Assembly: GCA_937895345.1 (NCBI GenBank)
Contig: CALAWP010000042.1
Span: 1-64,000, forward strand
Reading direction: 5' to 3'
Source: an uncultured Paenibacillus sp.
GTDB taxonomy: Bacteria; Bacillota; Bacilli; Paenibacillales; Paenibacillaceae
Length of the DNA stretch: 64,000 nt
Below, one piece after another: positions 43,499-53,066 of this stretch; position 1 is the stretch's first letter, and every line of letters starts with the position of its first letter. The notes under the pieces are model-generated. The model searched no databases. It was not told the DNA's origin and saw nothing but the letters and a program-made list of their open reading frames with translations. The position numbers and the translations under genes were made by a program.

Positions 43499-44518
43499 AT
43501 GCTGCGTGGCAAACAAACCTGGTGGTTTGAAAGCCGCCCCGTCATTATCGGAGCGGCGACCGTCGTCGGTCCCGACGAGGGAGAAGGGCCTTTGGCCGCC
43601 GATTTCGACCTGGTCCACCCCGAACTGGATATGCAGCAAAAAAGCTGGGAAAAGGCGGAGCGGCTGCTGCTGGAGCAGGCGTCGGAATTCGCGCTGCAGC
43701 ATGCGGGCATCGACAGCAGCCAGCTGCAATTTTTTGTCGGGGGCGATCTGTTGAACCAGATCATTAGCAACAGCTTTGCGGCACGGTCGCTCGGCGTTCC
43801 TTACGTCGGCGTATTCGGCGCTTGCTCCACGTCCATGGAGACGCTGGCGCTCGCCTCCCTCATGGTGGACAGCGGCGCCGCCCAATACGCGATGGCCGCG
43901 ACGTGCAGCCATAACTGTACCGCGGAGAAGCAATTCCGTTATCCGACGGAGTACGGCTCGCAAAAGCCGCCAACCGCCCAGTATACGGTAACGGGCGCGG
44001 GAGCGGCCGTTATCGCATCGTCCGGCAGCGGTCCGTACGTCGAATGCGCCACCGTCGGCAAGATCGTCGACCTCGGCATCAAGGACCCGTTCAATATGGG
44101 GGCGGCCATGGCGCCGGCCGCCGTCGACACGATCCAGTCCCACTTCAACGATACGGGGCGGACGCCCGGCGATTACGACATCATCGTGACAGGCGATCTG
44201 GCCGGGGTCGGTCATCCGATCGCGAGAGATTTGCTCACCCGGGGCGGCGTGCCGATCGACAATACCGATTTCAACGATTGCGGCTTGATGGTATACGACG
44301 TGAAAAAGCAGAAGGTGCAGGCCGGCGGCAGCGGCTGCGCGTGCTCCGCAGTCGTAACCTACGGCCACTTGCTCAAGCGGATGCGCAAAGGACAGCTGAA
44401 GCGGATTCTCGTCGTGGCGACCGGGGCGCTGCTGTCGCCGCTTTCTTTCCAGCAAGGAGAAAGCATTCCGTGCATCGCCCACGCCGTATCCATATGCGCC
44501 GGAGGTGAGGGAGCATGA
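43499..44518 (+). CDS. spoVAD: Stage V sporulation protein AD
   Basis: The 339-aa soluble protein has a thiolase-like fold (VGVFGACSTSMETLALA, AATCSHN, TGDLAGVGHPIARDLL, GGSGCACSAV) and binds dipicolinic acid. The ATG at 43499 is 1 nt after the spoVAC stop. It overlaps spoVAE by 4 nt. Made in the forespore in characterised relatives. Confidence 0.95.
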   Translation: MLRGKQTWWFESRPVIIGAATVVGPDEGEGPLAADFDLVHPELDMQQKSWEKAERLLLEQASEFALQHAGIDSSQLQFFVGGDLLNQIISNSFAARSLGVPYVGVFGACSTSMETLALASLMVDSGAAQYAMAATCSHNCTAEKQFRYPTEYGSQKPPTAQYTVTGAGAAVIASSGSGPYVECATVGKIVDLGIKDPFNMGAAMAPAAVDTIQSHFNDTGRTPGDYDIIVTGDLAGVGHPIARDLLTRGGVPIDNTDFNDCGLMVYDVKKQKVQAGGSGCACSAVVTYGHLLKRMRKGQLKRILVVATGALLSPLSFQQGESIPCIAHAVSICAGGEGA

Positions 44519-44865
44519 TCTTTTTGTGGGCGTTTCTGGTCGGCGGCGCCATCTGCATGCTGGGCCAAATTATGTTTGACGTGTTCAAGATGACGCCGGC
44601 GCATACGATGGCGACGCTAGTTGTTATTGGAGCCGTCGTTGACGGCTTCAATCTGTACGAGCCGCTGATCAAATTCGCCGGCGCGGGCGCGACGGTGCCC
44701 ATTACGAGTTTCGGCAACGCGCTCGTGCACGGGGCGCTGACCGAGCTCCACACGTCGGGCTGGATCGGCGTCATATCCGGCATATTCAAAGTGACGAGCG
44801 CGGGCATCTCGGCCGCGATCATCTTCTCGTTCCTCGCTTCGCTGGTCGTTCGGCCCAAGGGCTGA
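44515..44865 (+). CDS. spoVAE: Stage V sporulation protein AE (AEb type)
   Basis: The 116-aa membrane protein has three to four TM segments and is related to SpoVAC (LIKFAGAGATVPITSFGNALVHGAL). It completes the AC-AD-AEb module for dipicolinate transport. ATGA overlap with spoVAD; a perfect terminator lies 26 bp downstream. Confidence 0.94.
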   Translation: MIFLWAFLVGGAICMLGQIMFDVFKMTPAHTMATLVVIGAVVDGFNLYEPLIKFAGAGATVPITSFGNALVHGALTELHTSGWIGVISGIFKVTSAGISAAIIFSFLASLVVRPKG

Positions 44866-44890
44866 GCGGTCGGCCGCCCATCGCAGCCGG

Positions 44891-44925
44891 TTTGGAGAAT
44901 CCTGTGGGATTCTCCAAATTTTTTT
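44891..44925 (+). terminator. Terminator of the spoVA operon
   Basis: A perfect 12-bp stem (TTTGGAGAATCC / GGATTCTCCAAA) with TGTG loop is followed by seven T residues. Confidence 0.95.
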
Positions 44926-44938
44926 GGAACGGCGGAAT

Positions 44939-44968
44939 TTGTGCAGCGCAAAGAAATTGCTGTAAAAT
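44939..44968 (+). promoter_or_regulatory. Promoter of the MoxR operon
   Basis: TTGTGC and TAAAAT are separated by 18 bp. The small dyad ATTGCTG-TAAAA-TAGCAAT overlaps the -10 and might bind a regulator. Confidence 0.5.
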
Positions 44969-45015
44969 AGCAATATGCTGCACTAATACTAGCTTGCATT
45001 CCAGGAGGTTATTCG

Positions 45016-45972
45016 ATGGCAAACCCTACGGCCGACATGCAATTATGTTCTACCATTTTGCGAAACTTGGAAGCTTGTATCCTGGGAAAAGAAACCGAGA
45101 TTGAGAGACTGCTGATCGCGGTTATGGCCGGCGGCCACGTGCTGCTTGAGGACGTGCCGGGAACGGGCAAGACGCAATTGGTGAAAGCGCTCGCGAAGTC
45201 GATCGGCGGCCAATTTCGCCGCATCCAATGCAATCCCGATCTGCTGCCCACCGATATAACGGGCGTATCGATTTATCATCCGAAACAAGAGGATTTTATA
45301 TTCCGTCCCGGACCTGTCATGACCAACATTTTGCTGGCGGACGAAATTAACCGGGCGACAACGAAGACGCAATCCGCCTTGCTGGAGGCGATGGAGGAGG
45401 GGCGCGTCACGGTCGACGGGGAAACGTACAGCCTGCCTGCGCCGTTTACGCTGCTCGCCACGCAAAATCCGATCGAATTCGAAGGCACGTACACGCTGCC
45501 GGAAGCGCAGCTCGACCGGTTCATGATGAAGCTGTCGCTCGGCTATCCTTCGGAAAGCGACGAGCAGCGCATGGTGACGGCGTCCGGCAGCCTGTATCCT
45601 TCCGACCAAGCCGAAGCCGTCATTTCGATGGAAGACATGATGCGGATTCAGGAGCAGGTGCTCGCCGTCCATATGGACGACGCGGTCGGGCAATACCTCG
45701 TCCAGCTCGTGCGGGGCACCCGGAACAACGCGAACATCATGCTCGGAGCCAGCCCGAGGGCGGCCATCTCGCTGTCCCGCGCGGCCAAGGCATGCGCCTT
45801 CTTGAGGCATCGCCAGTTCGTTACGCCGGACGACATCAAGGAGCTCGCCCCGTTCGTGCTGTCGCACCGGCTGCTGCTCCGGACCGAAGCCCGCATGAAC
45901 GGAGTGAAGGCGGAGGACGTCGTGCAAGACGTCATTCAAGGAACGAAAGTGCCGGTAAGGCTGGAGCGTTGA
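45016..45972 (+). CDS. MoxR-type AAA+ ATPase
   Basis: The 318-aa ATPase has Walker A EDVPGTGKTQL, Walker B ILLADEINRA, sensor 1 LLATQNPIE and the arginine-bearing LPEAQLDRFMMK segment, all standard for MoxR. These chaperone-like ATPases act with DUF58 and transglutaminase partners, as encoded here. AGGAGG precedes the ATG. Confidence 0.94.
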   Translation: MANPTADMQLCSTILRNLEACILGKETEIERLLIAVMAGGHVLLEDVPGTGKTQLVKALAKSIGGQFRRIQCNPDLLPTDITGVSIYHPKQEDFIFRPGPVMTNILLADEINRATTKTQSALLEAMEEGRVTVDGETYSLPAPFTLLATQNPIEFEGTYTLPEAQLDRFMMKLSLGYPSESDEQRMVTASGSLYPSDQAEAVISMEDMMRIQEQVLAVHMDDAVGQYLVQLVRGTRNNANIMLGASPRAAISLSRAAKACAFLRHRQFVTPDDIKELAPFVLSHRLLLRTEARMNGVKAEDVVQDVIQGTKVPVRLER

Positions 45973-45973
45973 C

Positions 45974-47224
45974 ATGGATGCGGCATTGAAAGCGAAAAAA
46001 ATCCGTTGGCGATTTATCGCGGCGATCTACGCATGCAGCCTGTTCTATTTGTTGTTCCAAGGCGGCAAAACCGCTTTTATGCTGTTTGTCATCTTGAACC
46101 TGCTGTTCGTTTATTTGCTGCTGGGCCGCTGGAGCGGCATCGCGCGCGCGTCCGGCAAACGGGCCTTGACCGTGCGCGGCGCGGCTTCCCACGAAGGATC
46201 GGTAGCCGCCGGCGGAACGCTTGAAGTGGAGCTGGACGTCAAGGTTCCCGGCTTTTATCCGCTGCCGTATGTCATCGTGCGGGACCATCTCGTTCGCCAC
46301 AACGGTCAAAATCTGCAGTTCGAAACCTCGTTTGTGCCGAACTGGAAGCGGAGCGGGCAGGTCGTTTACCGGACGCCGCCGCTGCAGCGCGGCGAATACC
46401 GCTTCGAGAGAACGGATTGCCTGGCTTACGACATCTTCGGCTTGTTCGAGCATAAAGGCTCCTTTCAGGCCGGTTCCGCGTTGAGCGTCCTGCCGCAGAC
46501 GGTGGCGCTGCGGGACTGGAGCGCCGTACAGCGGGGCATTCGCGGTCCTTTCTCCCATGCGGCCGCTTCCCGGGCGGCGAAGGAAACGACGCAAATTAAC
46601 GGCGTCCGCGAATATTTATACGGCGACCGGTTGTCCCGCATTCATTGGAATGCGACGGCGAAGACCGGCCAATGGAAGTCCAAGGCGTTCGAGCGGGAAT
46701 CGCTGCCGCGCACGCTCATCATTCTGGACCGCTGCCTGCCGTCCTATGACGGCGCGATGGCGGAGCGGTTCGAGCTGGCCGTATCGGTAGCGGCTTCCTT
46801 GCTGGAGCACGGCTTGAGAAACGACACCGCCATGGGGCTGTTTTCGGCCGGCGAGAAAGTGACGATGTTCCCGCCGAAATCCGGAACGGACCAGCGCAAC
46901 ATCATCATGAAGCATTTGACGCTGGTCGACGCCGACGCGCCGCAGCCGCTGTATGCCGCGCTGACGCGCGCGGACGCGGCCATGGAGCCGGGCAGCTTCG
47001 CCTTGCTCGTTACCGGCGAGACGGGCGGAGGCTTGCTGCAAAGCGCGGAATGGCTCAGCAAAAAAGGAATGACGCCATGCGTGCTTCATATCGGCTCGAG
47101 CTTGACGAAGGTTAGCGGCAACACGGCCTGGAAGGACATGTTCCGCAGCCGCGGCTGGCTGCTGTGCGAAATTCGCCAGCTCGGCGATCTGCCGGCCGCG
47201 CTGGAAGGGAGCGTGACGGCATGA
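45974..47224 (+). CDS. DUF58 domain-containing membrane protein
   Basis: The 416-aa protein has two N-terminal TM helices (about 13-50) and a C-terminal DUF58 domain with VREYLYGDRLSRIHWNATAKTG followed by a vWA-like fold. It is the usual middle partner of MoxR operons (YeaD-like). It starts 1 nt after the moxR stop and overlaps the next gene by ATGA. Confidence 0.92.
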   Translation: MDAALKAKKIRWRFIAAIYACSLFYLLFQGGKTAFMLFVILNLLFVYLLLGRWSGIARASGKRALTVRGAASHEGSVAAGGTLEVELDVKVPGFYPLPYVIVRDHLVRHNGQNLQFETSFVPNWKRSGQVVYRTPPLQRGEYRFERTDCLAYDIFGLFEHKGSFQAGSALSVLPQTVALRDWSAVQRGIRGPFSHAAASRAAKETTQINGVREYLYGDRLSRIHWNATAKTGQWKSKAFERESLPRTLIILDRCLPSYDGAMAERFELAVSVAASLLEHGLRNDTAMGLFSAGEKVTMFPPKSGTDQRNIIMKHLTLVDADAPQPLYAALTRADAAMEPGSFALLVTGETGGGLLQSAEWLSKKGMTPCVLHIGSSLTKVSGNTAWKDMFRSRGWLLCEIRQLGDLPAALEGSVTA

Positions 47225-49464
47225 TCGGCAAATGGATTTCCGCGGCCGCGATCGGCTGGAGCAGGCGCTGGTACGAGCGCCTGGCCGTTCTGTTCGTTGC
47301 GCTTATCGCGGCAAGCGTCATTTCCGTATTCGAAGGGTATTGGTGGGAGGAAACGTATGCTATCGCGTATTGGACGATCGGCTGGACGGCGGCCGTCGCG
47401 CTGCTGCTGCCTTACCGGCTGCATGCGCTGAAGCTGGCCGTACAGGCGGCGGGAGCGCTGTATGTGACGTACCGGCTGGCCGGAATCGAACGGCTCGGGC
47501 CGTTTCCGGAAGCGGGCGGCGACCGCATGGGCTGGATTTGGGAGCATGCGGTGCAGCTTCACCCTTTTGTATGGATCAGCCTGTCGCTGCTTGCCGTCGT
47601 CTCTTTGTTCGGTTATTGGGCCGCCGACCGGATCCGAATCTTCGGATTTCTCGGCGCGGCCATCCTTGTGCTGACGATTGCGGATTCGTTCACGCCGATC
47701 TGGCTGTGGGACAATGTAGCAACCGTCGTGCTGGTCGGTCTCGTCTGGCTGGTGGCCAATCATTTCTCCGTCCTGCAGGCGAAGCATCCGGACAGCTGGA
47801 AGGAGCTGCTCGAATATCCGGTCCGGCTCGTCACGCCGATGCTGCTTGTCGTATCGGCTCTGATGCTGATCGGCATCAGCATGCCTTCCGTGGCACCGGT
47901 GCTGCAGGATCCGTATACGTTATGGAAAAATGCGCGGGGCGAACGCGTTCAGGTCTATCTGGGGGAAAAGGCGATCCCGGGCGAATCCGATCCGGCGTCG
48001 GCCCGCATTGCCAGCTCCGGATACAGCCGGAACGACGAAGCGCTCGGCGGCGGCTTTAATTACGATTATTCGCCGATCATGACCGTTTCGACCTCGCACA
48101 AGAGCTATTGGCGGGGCGAGTCGAAGGATATGTATACGGGCAAGGGCTGGGTCAAGAACGAATCGGGCGGCCTTGTCCAGCCCGTCCGCAAGGACGCCGA
48201 GCTGGACAGCGGCGTCGACCGTTCCTTGGCGGAGACGGTGAAGGTCGACCAAATCGTGACGATGCTGCGTGACGACGTCTATCCGGTGCTGTTCGCGGCG
48301 GCGCCCGTCTCCAAAGTGAACTGGGTCGGCAGCGAGGAGGCCGGCTTCCCATTCGACATGCTGTGGAGCGTCCGGGAATGGGAGCTGATTAAAGCGCAAA
48401 GCGATAACCCGTATCCGGATACGTATGCCGTCACGTCCGAGGTGGCCTTGCTGGACGAGGCCAAGCTGCGCGGCACGAGAGCCGTCTTGCCGGACAGAAG
48501 GGAATCGGACCGGTATTTGCAGCTGCCCGATTCGCTGCCCGGCCGGGTCAGGGAGCTCGCGGAAGAGGTGACGGCGGCGGGGGAGACCGACTACGATAAA
48601 GCCAGGCTCCTGGAAACGTATTTGAGCAGTTCGTACACATATACGAATCAGCCGGATTTGTCCAAACTGACCGGCAGCAGCGCCGATTTCGTCGACCAGT
48701 TTCTGTTCGAGCTGATGGAAGGGTATTGCGATTATTTTTCGACCACCATGGCGGTTATGGCGAGAAGCGTTGGCCTTCCCGCGCGCTGGGTCAAAGGATT
48801 TTCCTCCGGCGCGCTGCCGGTCGATATGTACGGTCCTCCGCAAGGCTTCTTCCCGGAAGGCGAGGACTACAACCCGAACGGATCGGGAACGTATACGGTA
48901 CGCAATTCGGACGCTCATTCCTGGGTCGAAATTTATTTTGAAGGCTACGGCTGGGTGCCGTTCGAGCCGACGGCCGGCTTTGCGTTCCCTTATCGCATGC
49001 CGGCGGGCGAAGAAACGGCGCTTCCGGAAGTCGATCTTTCCGAACCGGTCGATACGCAGCCTGCCGTGGACGGCGCGAGCGACAAGGCTCCCGCCGTTTG
49101 GGGCTGGGCGGCGGCGGTTACGGCCGCGGCGGCCGTCGCGCTCCTCCTGGTCTTGCGCAGACAACGGGCCGCTCAGATTTGGAGAGACTGGCGCCGGAGG
49201 GCTCACAGCCCGAACGATCTGGTCGTGCTGGAGACGCATAAGCTGCTCAAGCTGTGCAAGAAGCGGGGCTTGGCGCGCGGCGAGCATGAAACGATGAGGG
49301 AGTCGCTGCTCGGCTGGGCCGCGCTGCACAAACGGCTCCGCAACGATTTCGTTGCCGTTGCGGACGGCTTCGAGCAAGCCAAATACGGCTCCCGGACGCT
49401 CACCCGCGAGGAAGCCGACCGGTTTGCCGTCAAGGTGCGCAGCCTGATGGAAGAGCTGAAATAA
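47221..49464 (+). CDS. TgpA-type transglutaminase domain membrane protein
   Basis: The 747-aa protein has about six N-terminal TM helices (to about residue 225), an extracytoplasmic transglutaminase-like domain with Cys503 (EGYCDYFS), His566 (DAHSWVE) and Glu582 (WVPFEPT, where Asp is classical), then a last TM (about 630-645) and a cytoplasmic DUF4129-like tail. Function in cell-envelope protein cross-linking or proteolysis is inferred from the family. Third gene of the MoxR-DUF58 operon. Confidence 0.92.
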   Translation: MIGKWISAAAIGWSRRWYERLAVLFVALIAASVISVFEGYWWEETYAIAYWTIGWTAAVALLLPYRLHALKLAVQAAGALYVTYRLAGIERLGPFPEAGGDRMGWIWEHAVQLHPFVWISLSLLAVVSLFGYWAADRIRIFGFLGAAILVLTIADSFTPIWLWDNVATVVLVGLVWLVANHFSVLQAKHPDSWKELLEYPVRLVTPMLLVVSALMLIGISMPSVAPVLQDPYTLWKNARGERVQVYLGEKAIPGESDPASARIASSGYSRNDEALGGGFNYDYSPIMTVSTSHKSYWRGESKDMYTGKGWVKNESGGLVQPVRKDAELDSGVDRSLAETVKVDQIVTMLRDDVYPVLFAAAPVSKVNWVGSEEAGFPFDMLWSVREWELIKAQSDNPYPDTYAVTSEVALLDEAKLRGTRAVLPDRRESDRYLQLPDSLPGRVRELAEEVTAAGETDYDKARLLETYLSSSYTYTNQPDLSKLTGSSADFVDQFLFELMEGYCDYFSTTMAVMARSVGLPARWVKGFSSGALPVDMYGPPQGFFPEGEDYNPNGSGTYTVRNSDAHSWVEIYFEGYGWVPFEPTAGFAFPYRMPAGEETALPEVDLSEPVDTQPAVDGASDKAPAVWGWAAAVTAAAAVALLLVLRRQRAAQIWRDWRRRAHSPNDLVVLETHKLLKLCKKRGLARGEHETMRESLLGWAALHKRLRNDFVAVADGFEQAKYGSRTLTREEADRFAVKVRSLMEELK

Positions 49465-49479
49465 CGTCCCAATTTCCTG

Positions 49480-49515
49480 TCCCTTTGCCGGTTGCTCCGG
49501 CGAAGGGATTTTTTT
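49480..49515 (+). terminator. Terminator of the MoxR operon
   Basis: TCCCTTTGCCGG / CCGGCGAAGGGA with a TTGCT loop, followed by seven T residues. Confidence 0.93.
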
Positions 49516-49543
49516 GCAAGCCGTTCCGATTGTATGGTATAGT
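49514..49543 (+). promoter_or_regulatory. Candidate promoter of the yqeG cluster
   Basis: TTGCAA (49514-49519) and TATAGT (49538-49543), 18 bp apart, begin at the end of the preceding T-run. Confidence 0.5.
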
Positions 49544-49582
49544 TTCGTAAGATAGCAGGATGAAAGCAGAGGGATTGCTTAC

Positions 49583-50107
49583 ATGTTCGAATGGATGTTG
49601 CCGAATATGCGCGTCAATTCGGTATTTGAAATTGATCTGGACGCGCTGCGCAAGCGCGGGGTGCGGGGCATCTTAACCGACCTGGACAATACGCTGGCCG
49701 GGGCGAAGGAGCCCCTGGCGACGCCCGAGCTGATCGCTTGGCTGGACAAGCTGAAGTCGGAAGGGTTCCAAGTCGTCATCTTATCCAATAATAATAAAGG
49801 CAGAGTCCAGAGCTTTGCGGAACCGCTCGGCATTCCGTTTGTGCATAAGGCGCGCAAGCCGCTCTTGAAATCGTTCCGCAAGGCCGTCGCCATGCTCGGC
49901 ATGAAACCCGGCGAAATCGCAATGATCGGCGACCAGCTGGTGACCGATGTGCTCGGCGGCAACCGCATGGGCCTGCATACGATTCTGGTCATACCGATAT
50001 CGCCGGAGGACGAAGGGTTTACGACGCTGGTCAATCGCCGGATCGAAAGGTTCGTCATGGCTCGGCTTCGTAAACGCGGCTTATGGTACGAGGAGGGATC
50101 GAGATGA
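49583..50107 (+). CDS. yqeG: YqeG family HAD-IIIA phosphatase
   Basis: The 174-aa HAD phosphatase has motif I DLDNTL, motif II VILSNNNKGR, and motif III/IV region MIGDQLVTDVLGGNRMG. It is the conserved first gene of the Firmicutes yqeG-yqeM cluster. The physiological substrate is unknown. The stop overlaps yqeH by ATGA. Confidence 0.94.
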   Translation: MFEWMLPNMRVNSVFEIDLDALRKRGVRGILTDLDNTLAGAKEPLATPELIAWLDKLKSEGFQVVILSNNNKGRVQSFAEPLGIPFVHKARKPLLKSFRKAVAMLGMKPGEIAMIGDQLVTDVLGGNRMGLHTILVIPISPEDEGFTTLVNRRIERFVMARLRKRGLWYEEGSR

Positions 50108-51231
50108 GCGAACGCCGGCTCGAACGAAGCGGCGAGGGCTGCTCAGGCTGCGGCGTCAAGCTGCAGACCGAACGGAAAGATTTGCCGGGGTATGTGCCGG
50201 ATTCCGCGCTGGAGCGCGACCCCGTCATTTGCCAACGATGCTTTAGAATCCGGCATTATAATGAAGCTTCCGCTGTAGCGGTCGATCAGGACGACTTTTT
50301 GCGGCTGCTGGGCGGCATCGGCGCGACGGACAGTCTGGTTGTCCATATCGTCGATTTGTACGATTTCGAAGGCAGTCTCATTTCCGGCCTGCAGCGGTTT
50401 GTCGGGCAAAATCCGGTGCTGCTCGTCGTCAACAAGATCGACCTGCTGCCCAAATCGATTAACGTCAACCGGATCCGCAACTGGGTGCAGAGGCAAGCCA
50501 AGGCGAACGGGCTGCGCACGGCGGACATCGTCTTGTGCAGCGCCAAGCGAAACCTGGGCTTCGAGCACGTCATCGAAGCGATCGAGCGGCATCGCCGCGG
50601 ACGGGACGTCTACGTGGTCGGCGCGACGAACGTCGGCAAGTCCACGCTGATCAACCGGCTGATCCGCGACTACAGCGACATGGAGCGGGAGCTGACGACT
50701 TCCCGGTATCCGGGCACGACGCTGGATGCGGTGCATATTCCGCTGGACGACGGCCGGGCGATTATCGATACGCCGGGCATCGTATATGCCAGCAGGCTGA
50801 CGGAGGTCGTTCCGCGCAGCTTTTTGGGCGCTTTGCTGCCGGACAAGCCGATCAAGCCGCTTGTCTATCAGCTGAACGACGGCCAGACGCTGTTTTTCGG
50901 CAGCATCGTCCGGTTTGATTTTACCGAAGGGGAACGGCAGTCGTTTACGCTGTATATCTCGAATGCGCTGAACGTGCACCGCACGAAGCGGGAACGGGCG
51001 GAGGAACTGTATGCGGAGCATAAGGGCGGCTTGCTGGGAGCTCCGACGGCGGAGGAGCTGGCGTCCATTCCGGAATGGACGCGCCATTCGCTCCGCGTTA
51101 AGCGCGGGGAGCATAAAGACGTGTTTATTTCGGGCCTGGGCTGGATTCAAGTGAACGGCTCCGAAGGCGCGCTGCTTGATGTATACGCGCCGAAGGGCGT
51201 CAAGGTGCTGCTCCGCGATTCGATGATTTAA
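50104..51231 (+). CDS. yqeH: Ribosome biogenesis GTPase, circularly permuted
   Basis: The 375-aa GTPase has an N-terminal zinc finger (CSGCG and CQRCF) and a permuted G-domain order: NKIDLLPK (G4), SAKR (G5), GATNVGKSTL (G1), then DTPGI (G3). YqeH is needed for 30S subunit assembly. The ATG at 50104 follows GAGGAGGGA and overlaps yqeG by 4 nt. Confidence 0.96.
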   Translation: MSERRLERSGEGCSGCGVKLQTERKDLPGYVPDSALERDPVICQRCFRIRHYNEASAVAVDQDDFLRLLGGIGATDSLVVHIVDLYDFEGSLISGLQRFVGQNPVLLVVNKIDLLPKSINVNRIRNWVQRQAKANGLRTADIVLCSAKRNLGFEHVIEAIERHRRGRDVYVVGATNVGKSTLINRLIRDYSDMERELTTSRYPGTTLDAVHIPLDDGRAIIDTPGIVYASRLTEVVPRSFLGALLPDKPIKPLVYQLNDGQTLFFGSIVRFDFTEGERQSFTLYISNALNVHRTKRERAEELYAEHKGGLLGAPTAEELASIPEWTRHSLRVKRGEHKDVFISGLGWIQVNGSEGALLDVYAPKGVKVLLRDSMI

Positions 51232-51259
51232 GCAGTCAGGGATGAAGGGGGAGACGGTT

Positions 51260-52129
51260 GTGACCACGGACCATGAACGGATAGACAGCCATACCGCGCT
51301 GTATGGCGTGATCGGCGATCCGATCCGGCATTCCAAGTCGCCGATCATGATGAACCGGGCGTTTCGCGAGACGGGCATCAACGCCGTTTATACGGCTTTT
51401 CATATTCAGGGGGATAAGCTCTCCGACTTTATTGCCGGCGTCCGCGCGATGGATATTCGCGGCTTTAACGTCACGATTCCCCACAAGCTGGCCGTCATGG
51501 AGCTGCTGGACGTCATCGACGAAGGCGCGCTGGCCGCAGGCGCCGTCAATACGGTCGTCAATCGCGAAGGCAAGCTGATCGGCTACAATACGGACGGGAT
51601 CGGCTATGTCCGGTCGCTGAAGGAAGAAGCCGCATCCTCGCTGCAGGGCAAGCGGATCGTTGTCGTCGGCGCCGGCGGCGCCGCGCGGGGCATCGTGCAT
51701 GCGCTCGCCAAGGAGAATCCGGGCGGCATCGTCATCGCCAACCGGTCCGTCGGCCGCGCCGAGGAGCTGGCCGAGGCCGTTGCCGGCCGGGTGCCTGCCG
51801 CGGAAGCGGTATCGTTCGAGGAGCTGCCCCGGGTGTGCGGGGAGGCGGACATCGTCGTCAATACGACGTCCGTCGGCATGTTTCCGAATACGGAGGAGAC
51901 GCCGGTGCGCGCGGAATGGCTGAAGCCGGGGGCGGTCGCCAGCGATCTGATCTACAATCCGCTTCAGACGCGTTTCCTCGAAGAAGCGAAAGCGCGCGGC
52001 TGCGCCGCGCACGGCGGGCTGGGCATGTTTATTTACCAGGGCGCGTACGCCTTTGAATATTGGACGGGCCAAGCGGCGCCGGCCGCCGCCATGCGGGAAA
52101 CGGTGCTGGCGGCTTTGCGCCAAGGATGA
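51260..52129 (+). CDS. aroE: Shikimate dehydrogenase
   Basis: The 289-aa NADP-dependent enzyme reduces 3-dehydroshikimate. It has YGVIGDPIRHSKSP, NVTIPHK with the catalytic Lys, NTDGIGYV with the catalytic Asp, and the nucleotide loop GAGGAARGI plus NRSVGRAEEL. The GTG at 51260 follows GGGGGAG at 6 nt; the ATG at 51242 would include that site in the coding frame and is less likely. Part of the yqe cluster. Confidence 0.95.
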   Translation: MTTDHERIDSHTALYGVIGDPIRHSKSPIMMNRAFRETGINAVYTAFHIQGDKLSDFIAGVRAMDIRGFNVTIPHKLAVMELLDVIDEGALAAGAVNTVVNREGKLIGYNTDGIGYVRSLKEEAASSLQGKRIVVVGAGGAARGIVHALAKENPGGIVIANRSVGRAEELAEAVAGRVPAAEAVSFEELPRVCGEADIVVNTTSVGMFPNTEETPVRAEWLKPGAVASDLIYNPLQTRFLEEAKARGCAAHGGLGMFIYQGAYAFEYWTGQAAPAAAMRETVLAALRQG

Positions 52130-52159
52130 TTATACGAGACGAAAGAAGGAACATACAGA

Positions 52160-52450
52160 ATGCTTACCGGCAAACAAAAACGTTTTTTGCGCTCGCAAGC
52201 CCATCATCTGCAGCCGATCTTCCAAGTGGGCAAGGGCGGCACGAACGACCATCTCGTGCGCCACATCGAGGAGGCGCTAGAGGTTCGCGAGCTGATTAAG
52301 GTATCGGTGCTGAACAATTGCCTGGACGATCCGAAGGAGATCGGCGAGGAGGTGGCCCAAGCGGCCAAAGCCGAGCTCGTTCAGGTGATCGGAAAGACGA
52401 TCGTCTTGTACAAGGAATCGCGCAACCACAAGACGATCGAGCTGCCTTAA
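52160..52450 (+). CDS. yhbY: YhbY family RNA-binding protein
   Basis: The 96-aa CRM-domain protein has LTGKQKRFLRSQAHHLQPIFQVGKGG, with the GKGG loop, and ends VLYKESRNHKTIELP. It binds pre-ribosomal particles. Called yqeI in B. subtilis. It lies 30 bp after aroE. Confidence 0.94.
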   Translation: MLTGKQKRFLRSQAHHLQPIFQVGKGGTNDHLVRHIEEALEVRELIKVSVLNNCLDDPKEIGEEVAQAAKAELVQVIGKTIVLYKESRNHKTIELP

Positions 52451-52466
52451 GAAAGGAGAGTTCGGC

Positions 52467-53066
52467 TTGAAAATCGGCATTATGGGCGGAGCGTTCGACC
52501 CGATCCATATCGGTCATCTCATTGCCGCGGATTCGGCGAGGGAACAATGCGGATTGGATGAAGTGTGGTTTATTCCGACGGCGGAATCGCCGCTGAAGCA
52601 CGGCGCGCCGGGCGCAAACGCCGCGCAGCGGTTCGAGATGGTGCAGGCCGCGATCGACGGCCATCCCGCATTTCGGGCGCTCGATCTCGAGCTGAAGCGC
52701 GGAGGCGTAAGCTACTCCTACGATACGGTGTCCGAGCTGCGGGAGCGGTATCCCGGTTACGAGTTCTCGTATGTAATCGGCTCCGACCGCGTGCACGATC
52801 TGGCGCAATGGCACCGTATCGGGGAGCTGGCGGAAATCGCCGGCTTTATCGGGCTGGAACGGCCGGATGAGCCGCTGCGAACGGATTCGCTGCCCGTCTT
52901 TTTGCAGCAGCGTCTTCATCTTGCAGAGATGCCCGCGCTCGGGATCTCGTCCACGGCGATTCGCCGCCGGCTTGCCGCCGGACGCACGATACGCTATCTG
53001 GTGCCGGACAACGTCTATCTGTATATAAGGAGGCATATGCCTTATGGATCGACAAGAGATGATTGA
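52467..53066 (+). CDS. nadD: Nicotinate-nucleotide adenylyltransferase
   Basis: The 199-aa enzyme makes NaAD from NaMN and ATP. It has GIMGGAFDPIHIGHL with the HxGH site and ISSTAIRRRLAAG near the C-terminus. The start is TTG with AAAGGAG 8 nt upstream. It overlaps yqeK by 23 nt. Confidence 0.95.
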   Translation: MKIGIMGGAFDPIHIGHLIAADSAREQCGLDEVWFIPTAESPLKHGAPGANAAQRFEMVQAAIDGHPAFRALDLELKRGGVSYSYDTVSELRERYPGYEFSYVIGSDRVHDLAQWHRIGELAEIAGFIGLERPDEPLRTDSLPVFLQQRLHLAEMPALGISSTAIRRRLAAGRTIRYLVPDNVYLYIRRHMPYGSTRDD